A stretch of DNA of 58,521 bases, from positions 1-58,521 of the IMG/VR virus record IMGVR_UViG_3300046167_000389; one strand, 5' to 3'. Under the pieces are notes generated by a model, which searched no databases, had not been told where the DNA came from, and was given only the letters and a program-made list of their open reading frames with translations. The first letter of the stretch is position 1. Each line of letters opens with the position of its first letter. The position numbers and the translations under genes are program-made. Source of the stretch: a virus. Below are positions 1 to 6,534 of the stretch, in pieces.

Positions 1-323
1 CACAGATCTAGAGGGGTAGGGGGTGGCAGTCGCCCCGGTCGGCCCGACGATTAAAAAAATAGATTGATTTATGCCGATTTCTTTAAGTCATTGTTTTTAT
101 TATATTTTTTATTAATCTATGACTGAATAGTTCACGGGATGACTGTGATTTTAAAAGTAAAATCAATTGCTTAGATAAAACTGGCTCATAGAATACTGGC
201 AGAATATGCAATTAATCAGAATATTGTGACATAAAAGCACCAGCCGTGCCATCGATCCAGACCATCGTGCAGGGTGGCGGCTGGCTGACGAACATCAGAC
301 GCTGGGGCGGGAAGCGGCATTGT
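1..323. repeat. Left copy of 323-bp imperfect terminal repeat
   Basis: This stretch is repeated in direct orientation at 58199-58521 with no gaps and about 14 substitutions. Several differences are clustered: positions 10-12, 51-53, 140-148 and around 292-296. I see no convincing gene in it; a minus-strand reading frame enters from the right but lacks a plausible start context. An exact terminal redundancy of a packaged phage genome should be identical in both copies. The divergence therefore suggests two population variants joined in assembly, or two real diverged copies. Confidence 0.9.
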
Positions 324-618
324 ATACCCCCAGCCCTCTTTTCCTGCCTGCTTACCATCACCTGCTCGAACAGCCAGCCTGAGCAGCCTACACCAGCCCA
401 TGACCCATGATATGCTGCGCCTTGCTTGCCGCTCTGTGTGGCGTTCTCTGAGCCTGTGGCAGGGTGTTTGCCGCGAAATCAACATAGGCCTCACGCTCGA
501 TATAAGCGCCACTGAATAGGGGTAATTGTTTTGGGTATAATTATGCCATCTAACTGTTTTGCTACTGTGTGAGGCTTACAGCGCCTCTCAGAGCATACTA
601 CATTCCGGTCATCGGACA
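324..618. other. Stretch without a supported gene
   Basis: I find no gene here with a start, ribosome-binding site and coding look. It contains the 16-mer ATATAAGCGCCACTGA at 500-515, which recurs at 3026-3041. A TATAAT hexamer sits at 536-541 but has no -35 box at usable spacing. Confidence 0.5.
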
Positions 619-619
619 C

Positions 620-643
620 AAAAAAACCGGCTCGAAAGCCGGT
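620..643 (-). terminator. Rho-independent terminator, leftward
   Basis: On the minus strand a 6-bp stem (CCGGCT/AGCCGG) closed by a TTCG-type tetraloop is followed by a run of seven T. It lies directly after the last leftward accessory gene (674-928) and would end that transcript. Confidence 0.85.
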
Positions 644-673
644 CTCTATGGTTTGATTGTTTGGGCTGGCTGG

Positions 674-928
674 TCAGGAATGCCTCGAACCATCAGCCTC
701 GACGCCAACCCACATGAGGCCGGTGTTAACCATCACGCTTCCATCGTTGAAACCTAGTTGAGGCTGGGCTGATAGCAGGAACTCACAGAGCGGCTGCTTT
801 ACCTGATGCCAGTCATGTAGAGTGCAGATCGATATGATCTGTTCGTTGGTCAGATGCTCAAGTTCGCTGTCAGGCAAAGCTTCAAGGCTGACGGCTGCGG
901 GGCGGTTTTGCGCTGCCAGATCCATCAT
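674..928 (-). CDS. Hypothetical protein, 84 aa, translationally coupled
   Basis: I do not recognise a family. I chose the ATG at 928 because it overlaps the TGA of the upstream gene (ATGA), the usual arrangement for translational coupling. A longer reading to 946 would run deep into that gene. The protein is soluble-looking and mildly acidic, with no membrane segment and no obvious motif. It is the last gene of the leftward accessory unit, with a terminator just beyond. Function unknown. Confidence 0.6.
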   Translation of the reverse strand: MMDLAAQNRPAAVSLEALPDSELEHLTNEQIISICTLHDWHQVKQPLCEFLLSAQPQLGFNDGSVMVNTGLMWVGVEADGSRHS

Positions 929-1110
929 TTGATCCCCCAAGCCCAAGCATCGGCGGCGTGTGGCAAATAGCCGATTTCATCACGCACAAGGCTGTCGATG
1001 TCGGCATCACGCTCGATATCGATTGGCTCCTGCACTTCAGCGAATTGAACTTGGGCTGACCACTGAGCAGCCTGTGTGCCGGTGGTGGTTTCGAGAAATA
1101 GTTTTTCCAT
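925..1110 (-). CDS. Hypothetical acidic protein, 61 aa
   Basis: This is a small acidic protein without a recognisable family. Its stop overlaps the start of the next leftward gene (ATGA), so the two are probably co-translated. The centre is rich in Asp and Glu and the C-terminus in Ala and Trp. There are no cysteines and no membrane segment. A rightward terminator hairpin sits about 60 bp upstream of its start. Function unknown. Confidence 0.55.
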   Translation of the reverse strand: MEKLFLETTTGTQAAQWSAQVQFAEVQEPIDIERDADIDSLVRDEIGYLPHAADAWAWGIK

Positions 1111-1173
1111 CAGGATATACCCCAGATTAAATTGATAAGATTAATTGCGAACAGGATCGCAACCGTTGAGGCA

Positions 1174-1202
1174 GCGGCTCGATTGAGCCACCGCATTTTT
1201 TT
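1174..1202 (+). terminator. Candidate rightward terminator inside the leftward unit
   Basis: A hairpin (GCGG CTC GATT GAG CC A CCGC) is followed by seven T on the plus strand. Its polarity is opposite to the flanking genes, so it would stop rightward antisense or read-through transcription rather than the accessory operon. It is convincing as a structure; its role is inferred. Confidence 0.55.
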
Positions 1203-1213
1203 GATTGGATCGA

Positions 1214-1936
1214 TCACGACAGGTAACCGGCGCTGCGCTGACCACCGGAAACGCCAGAGCGTAGGCCTACACGATCACCTGCGCTGCGCCCTGCCTTCGA
1301 TGCACCTGCGCTTCGGTTGCTGGTGTGACGCCGTCCACCTGAGCGCAGCCGTGGGAACTCTTTGCGGAATGCATCATCCAGCGCACGGTCAGCCACTATT
1401 ACCAGCGCCGTGCCGTTCGAGGCTTTGGGCTGCTCGACATTCGAGCGGCTTTCACGATGCATTTGTTCCAGCCGGTTACACAGGCGTGATGCCATAGCAT
1501 TCATAAAGCTGGACCGGATCGAGCGGGCGTGATGATAGAAGGCCTCTTCCTCATAATCTGCGGTGTGCTTATAGCTCAGGAACTCAAGTTCCATCGAAGA
1601 CTGCATCAGGCTGATCAGATACATTGCATTGTCTACTTTGTGTTGCTGGCCGAAGATCGTAAGTTTTGATCCGGTTGCTACCAATTTCACTTCACAGAAT
1701 GCTTGCAGACCGTACAGCGCACCCCAAACCGGATGCCTTACCTTTTTACCCAGCGACATGCTGTCTTTTGTGTATTCGGTCAGGCTGATGTCTAGCTCAG
1801 TCAGGGTGCAATTGTATTGGTCCTGAAGTGATTGCATGGCCTGAGCAGCGGCCACTGCCTCTGCCTCTGTACAGCCGTTTTCGACAGTGCGTTGGCTGAA
1901 TGCTTTAAGCTTTTTTAAGATTGATTGTTTGTCCAT
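1214..1936 (-). CDS. DUF2786-type protein
   Basis: The N-terminal 45 residues follow the DUF2786 pattern: a helix with ILKKLKAF, then a glutamate/alanine-rich helix with AEAVAAAQAMQ, then a segment containing LQDQY. This domain is common in phage, plasmid and actinobacterial proteins of unknown role. The rest resembles the larger phage proteins carrying the domain, with an Arg/Gly/Ser-rich C-terminal third ending in SAGDRVGLRSG. The start at 1936 follows the recurrent leader (CCAACCAACCAAAAAGGACCAATCC). The basic tail could bind nucleic acid; that is inference. Confidence 0.65.
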   Translation of the reverse strand: MDKQSILKKLKAFSQRTVENGCTEAEAVAAAQAMQSLQDQYNCTLTELDISLTEYTKDSMSLGKKVRHPVWGALYGLQAFCEVKLVATGSKLTIFGQQHKVDNAMYLISLMQSSMELEFLSYKHTADYEEEAFYHHARSIRSSFMNAMASRLCNRLEQMHRESRSNVEQPKASNGTALVIVADRALDDAFRKEFPRLRSGGRRHTSNRSAGASKAGRSAGDRVGLRSGVSGGQRSAGYLS

Positions 1937-1965
1937 TGGATTGGTCCTTTTTGGTTGGTTGGTTA
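1934..1965 (-). promoter_or_regulatory. Recurrent CAACCAAC/GGACCAAT leader, copy 1
   Basis: Reading leftward, three CCAAC units are followed by AAAAAGGACCAATCC and the ATG of the DUF2786 gene. The AGGA is a usable Shine-Dalgarno, but the flanking CCAAC and CCAAT blocks are conserved with other leaders in this genome (2406-2433, 2895-2922, 4257-4290, 4970-5000, 5286-5320, 9163-9202), so more than ribosome binding is being kept. Confidence 0.7.
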
Positions 1966-2130
1966 TTGCTTTGGGATTTGGATGGTGTAGCGGGTTTGGG
2001 CGTGTTTGAAATAATAGACGCCGTCCTTTTCACCCATGAACATGAAGTCAAACTTCACGGCTTCCATGAAAGTCTCGAAAGCTTTTTCAGTGTTTGAGCT
2101 AGTGATGCGGGGTTCTCTAATGCCATACAT
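1963..2130 (-). CDS. Hypothetical protein, 55 aa
   Basis: This short gene reads MYGIREPRITSSNTEKAFET and on to a TAA at 1963. A strong GGAGGTG ribosome-binding site lies just before the ATG, within the end of the upstream gene. It contains a Phe-rich stretch (FDFMFMGEKDGVYYF) that looks like a small beta fold. The stop overlaps the leader of the next gene. No family is recognised. The spacing, ribosome-binding site and sensible composition make it real. Confidence 0.7.
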   Translation of the reverse strand: MYGIREPRITSSNTEKAFETFMEAVKFDFMFMGEKDGVYYFKHAQTRYTIQIPKQ

Positions 2131-2132
2131 GA

Positions 2133-2408
2133 TCACACCTCCACATAAACGATGGTGTCAGGCTTCAGGAATATTTCCTTGCAAACATCGTCAGCCGAAC
2201 TGCATGAGAAATTGGCAAAGGCTGGCATCCCATATTTTGATTTTGGGTTGTAGTGATTTCTTACAAATTCGCCTTTGGCGTTTGGCTTGCGTCTGAAATA
2301 TTCACCCTCTTTCACAGAGCGCAGCGCGACTGCCTGCATCCCGTTTTCCATCGTCATAATATCTGCCGCCATTTCATTGAGCAGGTTCAGGTTTGGTTCA
2401 TTGGTCAT
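2133..2408 (-). CDS. Hypothetical protein, 91 aa (MTNEPN start)
   Basis: No function is recognised. The centre, with EYFRRKPNAKGEFVRNHY and later EIFLKPDT, resembles a small protein type I recall from alphaproteobacterial phages and mobile elements, where it is also uncharacterised. It starts behind a copy of the recurrent leader (CCAACCAACGAAAG..GAGACCAATG). Its first residues MTNEPN are shared with the gene at 2655-2897, as if both 5' ends derive from one duplicated cassette. Confidence 0.7.
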   Translation of the reverse strand: MTNEPNLNLLNEMAADIMTMENGMQAVALRSVKEGEYFRRKPNAKGEFVRNHYNPKSKYGMPAFANFSCSSADDVCKEIFLKPDTIVYVEV

Positions 2409-2433
2409 TGGTCTCTCACTTTCGTTGGTTGGT
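2406..2433 (-). promoter_or_regulatory. Recurrent leader, copy 2
   Basis: Leftward reading: CCAACCAACGAAAGTGAGA followed by GACCAATG, where the final ATG starts the gene at 2408. It is almost identical to the leader at 2895-2922. Confidence 0.7.
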
Positions 2434-2492
2434 AGGCTGTCTCATCAGTGACCGTTGCCTAAGCGATCAGACGGGCTGATGCCCGTTTCGAT

Positions 2493-2642
2493 TTAGTCGT
2501 TTTCTTCGTTTTCTTTTTCGGTTGCTTTCCAATCTTCAAAGCAGTCAGCGCAAAGCAACTCGTTTGGGGCAGGGTGATAAAATCCCTGCACCCCATGACC
2601 GCACCCAGCGCAATAAGTTGTTCCATCTGTTCTCTTGTCCAT
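2493..2642 (-). CDS. Small zinc-ribbon protein, 49 aa
   Basis: The frame starting at the ATG at 2642 encodes a protein with two CxxC knuckles: CAGC near residue 11 and CADC near residue 32. They are separated by about 18 residues and followed by an acidic tail (ENEEND). This is a classic treble-clef or zinc-ribbon spacing, which suggests a nucleic-acid- or protein-binding microprotein. A GGGGTAGGTG ribosome-binding site precedes it, 12 bp after the upstream gene. A slightly longer ORF exists in another frame (2459-2647), but it lacks the motif and has a low-complexity Lys tail, so I treat it as a shadow. Confidence 0.75.
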   Translation of the reverse strand: MDKRTDGTTYCAGCGHGVQGFYHPAPNELLCADCFEDWKATEKENEEND

Positions 2643-2654
2643 TTCACCTACCCC

Positions 2655-2897
2655 TTAAAATGGAATTTCATTGCGGTTCATGTCACGCTCACAAAAGCTG
2701 AAACAAACTGTGACGGGCTGCTTTAAACTTGAAATCAAAGCTTGCATTGCAACCGCATCGAAATATGCATCTTCAAGGTTGGCTGGATATTCACCGGCAT
2801 ATTCGCCGTGGTTGTATTCGTCTGCCTCATAATAGTGGGCCTGACTGGTGCTATCTTGAAATCTTAAAGAATTGATTTGGTTTGGTTCATTGGTCAT
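2655..2897 (-). CDS. Hypothetical acidic protein, 80 aa (MTNEPN start)
   Basis: This is an unrecognised acidic, Tyr/Glu/Asp-rich protein; residues 22-45 carry many Tyr and Glu. It shares its leader and its first six codons (MTNEPN) with the gene at 2133-2408. It is the first gene of the sub-unit downstream of the boxed promoter at 2964-2991. Small acidic phage proteins are often DNA mimics or inhibitors, but nothing specific supports that here. Confidence 0.6.
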   Translation of the reverse strand: MTNEPNQINSLRFQDSTSQAHYYEADEYNHGEYAGEYPANLEDAYFDAVAMQALISSLKQPVTVCFSFCERDMNRNEIPF

Positions 2898-2922
2898 TGG
2901 TCTCTCCAGTTCGTTGGTTGGT
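2895..2922 (-). promoter_or_regulatory. Recurrent leader, copy 3
   Basis: Leftward reading: CCAACCAACGAACTGGAGA then GACCAATG, with the ATG starting the gene at 2897. It contains a GGAGA ribosome-binding site. Confidence 0.7.
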
Positions 2923-2947
2923 GTTCAGGCACAGATGCCCGTCACCC

Positions 2948-3053
2948 CTGTTAACATGTCTGAATTAATTATGTCCACAATAAACTGCCAATATACCGCG
3001 ATAAGTTAACAGGCCTGTAGAGCGCATATAAGCGCCACTGAGTGCGTTAACAG
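2948..3053 (-). promoter_or_regulatory. Leftward promoter flanked by three CTGTTAAC boxes
   Basis: A candidate sigma70-type promoter reads leftward: TTGGCA (2986-2991), 16-bp spacer, ATTAAT (2964-2969). CTGTTAAC boxes lie at 2948-2955 (plus orientation) and at 3005-3012 and 3046-3053 (minus orientation). The same box brackets the rightward promoter at 5256 and occurs once at 9068. Boxes around promoters suggest an operator; the binding protein is unknown. Confidence 0.55.
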
Positions 3054-3131
3054 TTTCTGCCACTTAGAGTTCATGAAATCTGCTAGACCCCACTCAGCGG
3101 CGATTTTCGCTTTTTTCGGGGTAATTTTGCC

Positions 3132-3160
3132 AAAAAAAAGGCCCGTCCGAAGACAGGGCC
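3132..3160 (-). terminator. Rho-independent terminator, leftward
   Basis: On the minus strand GGCCCTGTC TTCG GAC GGGCC forms a strong hairpin followed by eight T. It ends the transcript carrying the DUF932 gene. The hairpin core (CTGTCTTCGGA) also appears in the rightward terminator at 10497-10524, so the phage reuses a terminator design. Confidence 0.9.
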
Positions 3161-3182
3161 CAGTTCAGGGAGAATTTACTAG

Positions 3183-3358
3183 TCAGCCGGTGGCTTTTTC
3201 CAGCCGGTCAATGGACCGGTTTAGCTTGGCTGCTTTTCGTTGCAATGCCAGCAACCGGCGTCGTCTCAGTTCGACGGCTGCGGGCTGGGGTGGTGGCTGC
3301 ATATGAGAACTGGCCCAGTCATAAAATCTGACGGCTTATGTTTGAAGCTTTTGCCCAT
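3183..3358 (-). pseudogene. Small basic protein, about 58 aa, with one-base frame break
   Basis: From the ATG at 3358 the frame reads MGKSFKHKPSDF and then breaks. In the next frame it continues through a Pro-rich segment into a basic coiled helix (ELRRRRLLALQRKAAKLNRS) and stops at 3183. Adding one T to a T4 run near 3330 restores one continuous protein. The start overlaps the TGA of the preceding reading frame. This is likely an assembly indel rather than real decay. The basic helix could bind nucleic acid. Family not recognised. Confidence 0.5.
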
Positions 3359-4259
3359 CACGCTGCCTCCAGAAAACGGTTGTCCGAAATCCATTTATTA
3401 ACTTCTAATTCACGCTGCATCATATTAGCTGCGCGGTTTTGATTGCGGCATCAGTCTGACGCAGAGCGAAGCCGTTTCGATCATCGGCATAGGTGGCATA
3501 ATTGGTCCAAGCAGATACCAGAGCGAATTTGTTTTTACCTCTGACTGAGGCCTCTGACTGATACAGCGAGAACATTTTGTCTGCTTTGTTTTCTACCTGC
3601 CGCTTGCTGTCGGGGTTGGGCTTTGGAGCCATCATAGAGTTGAGCAGCGCCTTTACTGTGTCATCGGTCAGGCTGGTTTGGGCAAATACTTTCAGCCGTG
3701 CGCTGTCAGCGTAAAAATCGTTCTTCGCTGTCCGAAGCTGTTTGATAAAACCTTCCATAGAAAACTGGCTGCTATTCCTACGGCGCACCTTCGAGTGTTC
3801 TCCCGATACCATCCCATTGAGGCAAAACGCATCTATCGCGCCGAATAGCGTTGTGTTCGAGCCAGAGCCACCATCGATCGAGTGCAAGGCAATGATGCGC
3901 TGCTTGATGGTTGTTTGGTGTTCGTCGGTTTCAATCTGTGTTGCGATAGATGGGAATTGAACATCCATCATTCCAAAAGCACCATTTCTGCCAGACTGAA
4001 ATCTAAGCTGCGCGCCTTCAGTATCGGCTGGGTCCATGTTCTCGGTCACCTGTTGCCAGACGCCCTCAAAAAATGATCGGTGGCTGGCGCATGAAAACGT
4101 GTCTCCCACATGCCCCAGTACTTTTCCGGTGTTACCGTCGATCACAAATTTGTGCCGGTCCTGTCGGCTGGCCTCAAACACCGGATCGAAGTCTAAAGTG
4201 GTTGGCAGTTCGAGGTCTTGGCTGAAGTTTTGAAAATCTAACATATTTCTCTCTTTCAT
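3358..4259 (-). CDS. DUF932 / phage-plasmid-like protein (tail frame-broken)
   Basis: The main frame runs 4259 to 3420. It matches DUF932 (TIGR03299-like) proteins of plasmids and phages: an N-terminal segment on VIDGNTGKVLGHVGDTF, the central IIALHSIDGGSGS and FCLNGMV, and a C-terminal helical region. A 21-codon frame (MMQRELEVNKW..) overlaps its stop and ends at 3358, exactly where the next gene starts. It reads like the lost C-terminus, so I include it as an indel-separated end. The role of DUF932 proteins is not established. The start at 4259 follows the recurrent leader; an alternative ATG at 4244 has an AGAGAG before it. Confidence 0.75.
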
Positions 4260-4290
4260 TGATTGGTTGGTCTGTTCGTTGGTTGCTGAC
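4257..4290 (-). promoter_or_regulatory. Recurrent leader, copy 4
   Basis: Leftward reading: CAACCAACGAACAGACCAAC followed by CAATCAATG. The order of CCAAC blocks, GAAC and CCAAT blocks is the same as in the other leaders. Confidence 0.6.
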
Positions 4291-4343
4291 TGATCGTCAG
4301 ACCGAAGGCATCACCCTCCGATAACGGCCCAAAGGCCGTTTCA

Positions 4344-4559
4344 CTATGCAACCATAAACAGGCGCTCTTGCGCCTCTGCAATTTGCCACTGCTTCATAGA
4401 CCGGCCCTCGAAAATCGGCACGATGCGGTCATTACGCTCGACAACGATATAATTGCATTGATCCAGCCGATAGCCGCGCAGCGCGTGGTCAAGGCGCTTT
4501 TCGTTTGAGTAGGATTTGGCTGATTTCAATTTGATGGCGCTGCGATTACGTTTCTGCAT
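4344..4559 (-). CDS. Hypothetical basic protein, 71 aa
   Basis: I chose the ATG at 4559 because it follows AAAAGGACCAATCAA, the 3' half of the recurrent leader; the 4583 ATG has no such context. The N-terminal 20 residues are Lys/Arg/Ser-rich, followed by an alpha/beta segment (YIVVERNDRIVPIFEGRSM). No family is recognised. Its start overlaps the end of the upstream small gene by 14 bp. Confidence 0.6.
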   Translation of the reverse strand: MQKRNRSAIKLKSAKSYSNEKRLDHALRGYRLDQCNYIVVERNDRIVPIFEGRSMKQWQIAEAQERLFMVA

Positions 4560-4671
4560 TTGATTGGTCCTTTTCATTTTCATTTTGTGTCTGCTCGTTA
4601 AGCCAGACGTTTATGCTTTCAATTTCACCGAAGAATAAATCGTCGGGCATTTCCCTCAAGTCGTTTGACAT
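4546..4671 (-). CDS. Hypothetical acidic microprotein, 41 aa
   Basis: It reads MSNDLREMPDDLFFGEIESI and ends in a Glu/Asn-rich tail. An AAGG ribosome-binding site precedes the ATG at 4671. It overlaps the next gene by 14 bp, and its coding sequence contains that gene's leader. The protein is acidic with an amphipathic segment (LFFGEIESINVWL). No family is recognised. It is small enough that I hold it at moderate confidence. Confidence 0.45.
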   Translation of the reverse strand: MSNDLREMPDDLFFGEIESINVWLNEQTQNENEKDQSNAET

Positions 4672-4762
4672 TCTTGAACCTTTTTTGCTGTCAGTTAAAA
4701 ATGATGCTCAAAACATCGAGCCAGCACGATAAAAACCCGTACAAGGGCGAAGAAATATCTGA

Positions 4763-4972
4763 TTAGCGCACCGCCTTAATTAGGTGGTTTTCCATAGTTA
4801 TGATGCCAAACCATTCTCTGCCTTTTCCGGTGATATGTGGGCGGTTGGCTACAGTCAGTTCGCCATCGCCACGATACTGAGGGCCAAATAGGCTGGTCTC
4901 TATATACGCGAGCGGCTTGCCTACGTTTTCTTTGCAAGCTTTCTTGGTGGGATAATTTGCTATCATTGTCAT
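4763..4972 (-). CDS. Hypothetical protein, 69 aa
   Basis: This is the first gene of the leftward accessory unit, next to the divergent control region. It starts behind a full copy of the recurrent leader (CAACCAACCAACGAAAAGGACCAATAAA). The sequence contains a basic N-terminal segment and FGPQYRGDGELTVANRP, a beta-rich look, and ends in HLIKAVR. It has no helix-turn-helix that I can recognise, so I do not call it a repressor despite its position. Confidence 0.6.
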   Translation of the reverse strand: MTMIANYPTKKACKENVGKPLAYIETSLFGPQYRGDGELTVANRPHITGKGREWFGIITMENHLIKAVR

Positions 4973-5000
4973 TTTATTGGTCCTTTTCGTTGGTTGGTTG
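4970..5000 (-). promoter_or_regulatory. Recurrent leader, copy 5 (full form)
   Basis: Leftward reading: CAACCAACCAACGAAAAGG then ACCAATAAAATG. This is the clearest full version of the element. Confidence 0.75.
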
Positions 5001-5239
5001 ATAGGCGCAAATCAAGCGCCTGTCAGAAGTCTACAGGAAGCCGCTTAATAAATGCAACAGTTAAATTGCGAACTAATAACCTGACTAATTGGTCAACTAA
5101 CGATTTTAAAAAATCATTTTTTATTTTCTCACCTACCTTCACCTACGTCAGGTGACTACATGTAGTTGCAATATGGTCCATATATACTCAGTGAAGGTAT
5201 GATTTGTTCGCGCAGGGAAATTTTTTGATTTTAGTCTGA
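5001..5239. promoter_or_regulatory. Divergent control region with palindromes
   Basis: This non-coding stretch separates the leftward accessory unit from the rightward replication unit. It holds an inverted repeat TCACCT-N5-AGGTGA at 5139-5155 and an adjacent perfect 12-bp palindrome ACTACATGTAGT at 5155-5166. Both are typical of dimeric repressor sites. I could not fix a leftward promoter with confidence. Confidence 0.6.
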
Positions 5240-5285
5240 CTGTTAACTTATTTGATTGACAACCTGTTAACTGCTGTAGTAGACT
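5240..5285 (+). promoter_or_regulatory. Rightward promoter with two CTGTTAAC boxes
   Basis: A consensus -35 box TTGACA (5256-5261) lies between CTGTTAAC boxes at 5240-5247 and 5264-5271. The best -10 is TAGACT (5280-5285) with an 18-bp spacer. One box overlaps the spacer and the other lies just upstream, an arrangement suited to repression. It would drive the rightward unit starting at 5318. Confidence 0.6.
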
Positions 5286-5320
5286 ACTTACTCAACCAAC
5301 TAACAAGGACCAATCAAATG
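5286..5320 (+). promoter_or_regulatory. Recurrent leader, rightward copy
   Basis: It reads ACTCAACCAACTAACAAGG then ACCAATCAAATG. It is the same element as on the leftward genes, here on the opposite strand, and it decides the start at 5318 for the first rightward gene. Confidence 0.75.
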
Positions 5321-5494
5321 AAAGCTACAGCAATACATCACTTAATGAATGACTACTTGGATAACCATACTCTGGTTAAGGCTTGGCGTGTGCTGGACTA
5401 CGTGCGGAAGTATCCTACTGCACTCAGTGGCCTTAACCGCACTGAGCTGGCTATCTACAAGGCCATCGTCAACAACTGCGGCGAGGAGATGTAG
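5318..5494 (+). CDS. Hypothetical helical protein, 58 aa
   Basis: This is the first gene of the rightward unit. I chose the ATG at 5318 because it sits at the standard position behind the recurrent leader; the in-frame start at 5252 lies upstream of the promoter -10. The product is mostly helical (LVKAWRVLDYVRKYPTALSG). It could be a small DNA-binding or regulatory protein by size and position, but no motif proves it. Confidence 0.65.
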   Translation: MKATAIHHLMNDYLDNHTLVKAWRVLDYVRKYPTALSGLNRTELAIYKAIVNNCGEEM

Positions 5495-5495
5495 A

Positions 5496-5834
5496 ATGCA
5501 AGCTAGTATTAAAATCACTCAGCGTATGCTTAATAAGTCCATCATCGATGCTAACAAGTCAGTGGTGGCATTCGCCAAAGAGTATCTGCCATACGACTAC
5601 GATCACATATCTACCCTGCCAAGCAGGAAGCTGGTTTTTACAGGTGTATGGACACACGCCGATAGCTTACCTGTTCCGGTACGCCTGTATCTAAGACCTC
5701 GCGGTGATAGGCTGCTATCTATCGGCAGTTTAAAGCTGTTTGCAAAGGCCGGTGATACTGTAACCTTCAGCCCAGCCTCTGACCCTTCCAACTACCAACT
5801 GGAGCTAGGTCTGATCGAAGGAGAGGCGGCATGA
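5496..5834 (+). CDS. Hypothetical protein, 112 aa
   Basis: The ATG at 5496 lies two bases after the stop of the preceding gene, with GCGAGGAGAT as ribosome-binding site. A longer frame to 5349 would overlap that gene out of frame. The C-terminal two thirds look like a beta sheet (RKLVFTGVW, PVPVRLYLRPRGD, SIGSLKLFAKAGDTVTF). It overlaps the next gene by ATGA. No family is recognised. Confidence 0.65.
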   Translation: MQASIKITQRMLNKSIIDANKSVVAFAKEYLPYDYDHISTLPSRKLVFTGVWTHADSLPVPVRLYLRPRGDRLLSIGSLKLFAKAGDTVTFSPASDPSNYQLELGLIEGEAA

Positions 5835-6223
5835 GTGGATGCGGAAGCACTCTAGACTTTGAGTACATAAAAGCAATTATTCGCTACAACCAGATGGATA
5901 AGAAAAAGGTAGTTTATCTTAACTATCATGGTGACCTCCTGAAACTTCAAGAGGAAGTCAGTATGAATGGTAAAAGGTATATTGGATACCGCTGCCTAAG
6001 CTCAATTGATCCATTTAACCGCTGGAACCTTAACAAACATTTCATAGGTAAATGGACTACTGGAACGAAGGTAGAATTTGTACGTGACGGTGAGAAGGTT
6101 CTATTTGCCGGTCTCTCATCTCCACGGTTGGAAGAGCTAACTTCAGACATGACCGGCATGTTGGAAGTGTGGAACCTAAACATCCAGAGGTATGAACAAA
6201 CTACTGAGAGGTGTGCGGCATGA
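5831..6223 (+). CDS. Hypothetical protein, 130 aa
   Basis: The start overlaps the previous stop (ATGA) and the end overlaps the next start, so three small genes are tightly coupled. It contains a beta-rich stretch (KVVYLNYHGDLLKLQEEV; TGTKVEFVRDGEKVLFAG) that resembles the beta segment of its neighbour 5496-5834 (KLVFTGVW..GDTVTF). The two could be distant paralogues. No function is recognised. Confidence 0.65.
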   Translation: MSGCGSTLDFEYIKAIIRYNQMDKKKVVYLNYHGDLLKLQEEVSMNGKRYIGYRCLSSIDPFNRWNLNKHFIGKWTTGTKVEFVRDGEKVLFAGLSSPRLEELTSDMTGMLEVWNLNIQRYEQTTERCAA

Positions 6224-6534
6224 AACTCTATACCAACAACCAAGGACAGTGGTCAGGCACTCAGGCTGATGCTCGCAAGCGTTTTAAGAATGACATGCGC
6301 CTAGTCGAGGTTCCGGTAGACAAGCCCAATCTGCTTGCCTTCCTGAATGATAACGCAGTGGGTTCTTTCGAGGCTCTTGGTCACAAGCCAGAGCCAAACC
6401 CTGATCAACTATCCCCAATCGCAACAAGCTGGGTTTCTTGGGCCTTAGAGCGCCTACAGCACGGCCAGAAGAAGGACGCAGAAGAGATGCTTATCAAAGG
6501 TCTCAAGCTACAGAAGGAGATGGCTAATGGTTAA
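6220..6534 (+). CDS. Hypothetical protein, 104 aa
   Basis: The ATG at 6220 overlaps the TGA of the upstream gene, which favours it over the in-frame start at 6211. The protein has an N-terminal segment with QADARKRFKNDMR, a Pro-rich middle, and a C-terminal helix (ALERLQHGQKKDAEEMLIKG). It ends 8 bp inside the integrase gene, so integrase translation may depend on it. It sits where an excisionase could lie, but it is long for one and has no clear winged-helix motif. Confidence 0.6.
   Translation: MKLYTNNQGQWSGTQADARKRFKNDMRLVEVPVDKPNLLAFLNDNAVGSFEALGHKPEPNPDQLSPIATSWVSWALERLQHGQKKDAEEMLIKGLKLQKEMANG

Noticed and set aside
216-512. 98-codon leftward frame crossing out of the left repeat
   Set aside because: It lacks a ribosome-binding site, has low-complexity Arg/Cys/Trp-rich composition, and extends into the terminal repeat, where the other copy has changes without coding pattern.
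536-541. TATAAT as a rightward promoter
   Set aside because: No -35-like hexamer occurs 16-18 bp upstream and no gene follows.
2459-2647. 62-codon leftward frame ending in a Lys-rich tail
   Set aside because: It covers the same DNA as the zinc-ribbon gene 2493-2642, whose frame has CxxC knuckles and better start context.
3095-3119. Rightward terminator GCGATTTTCGC followed by T run
   Set aside because: The stem is only four base pairs; too weak beside the strong leftward terminator at 3132.
4763-4972. Repressor identity for the first leftward gene
   Set aside because: Position fits a switch protein, but no helix-turn-helix pattern is visible.
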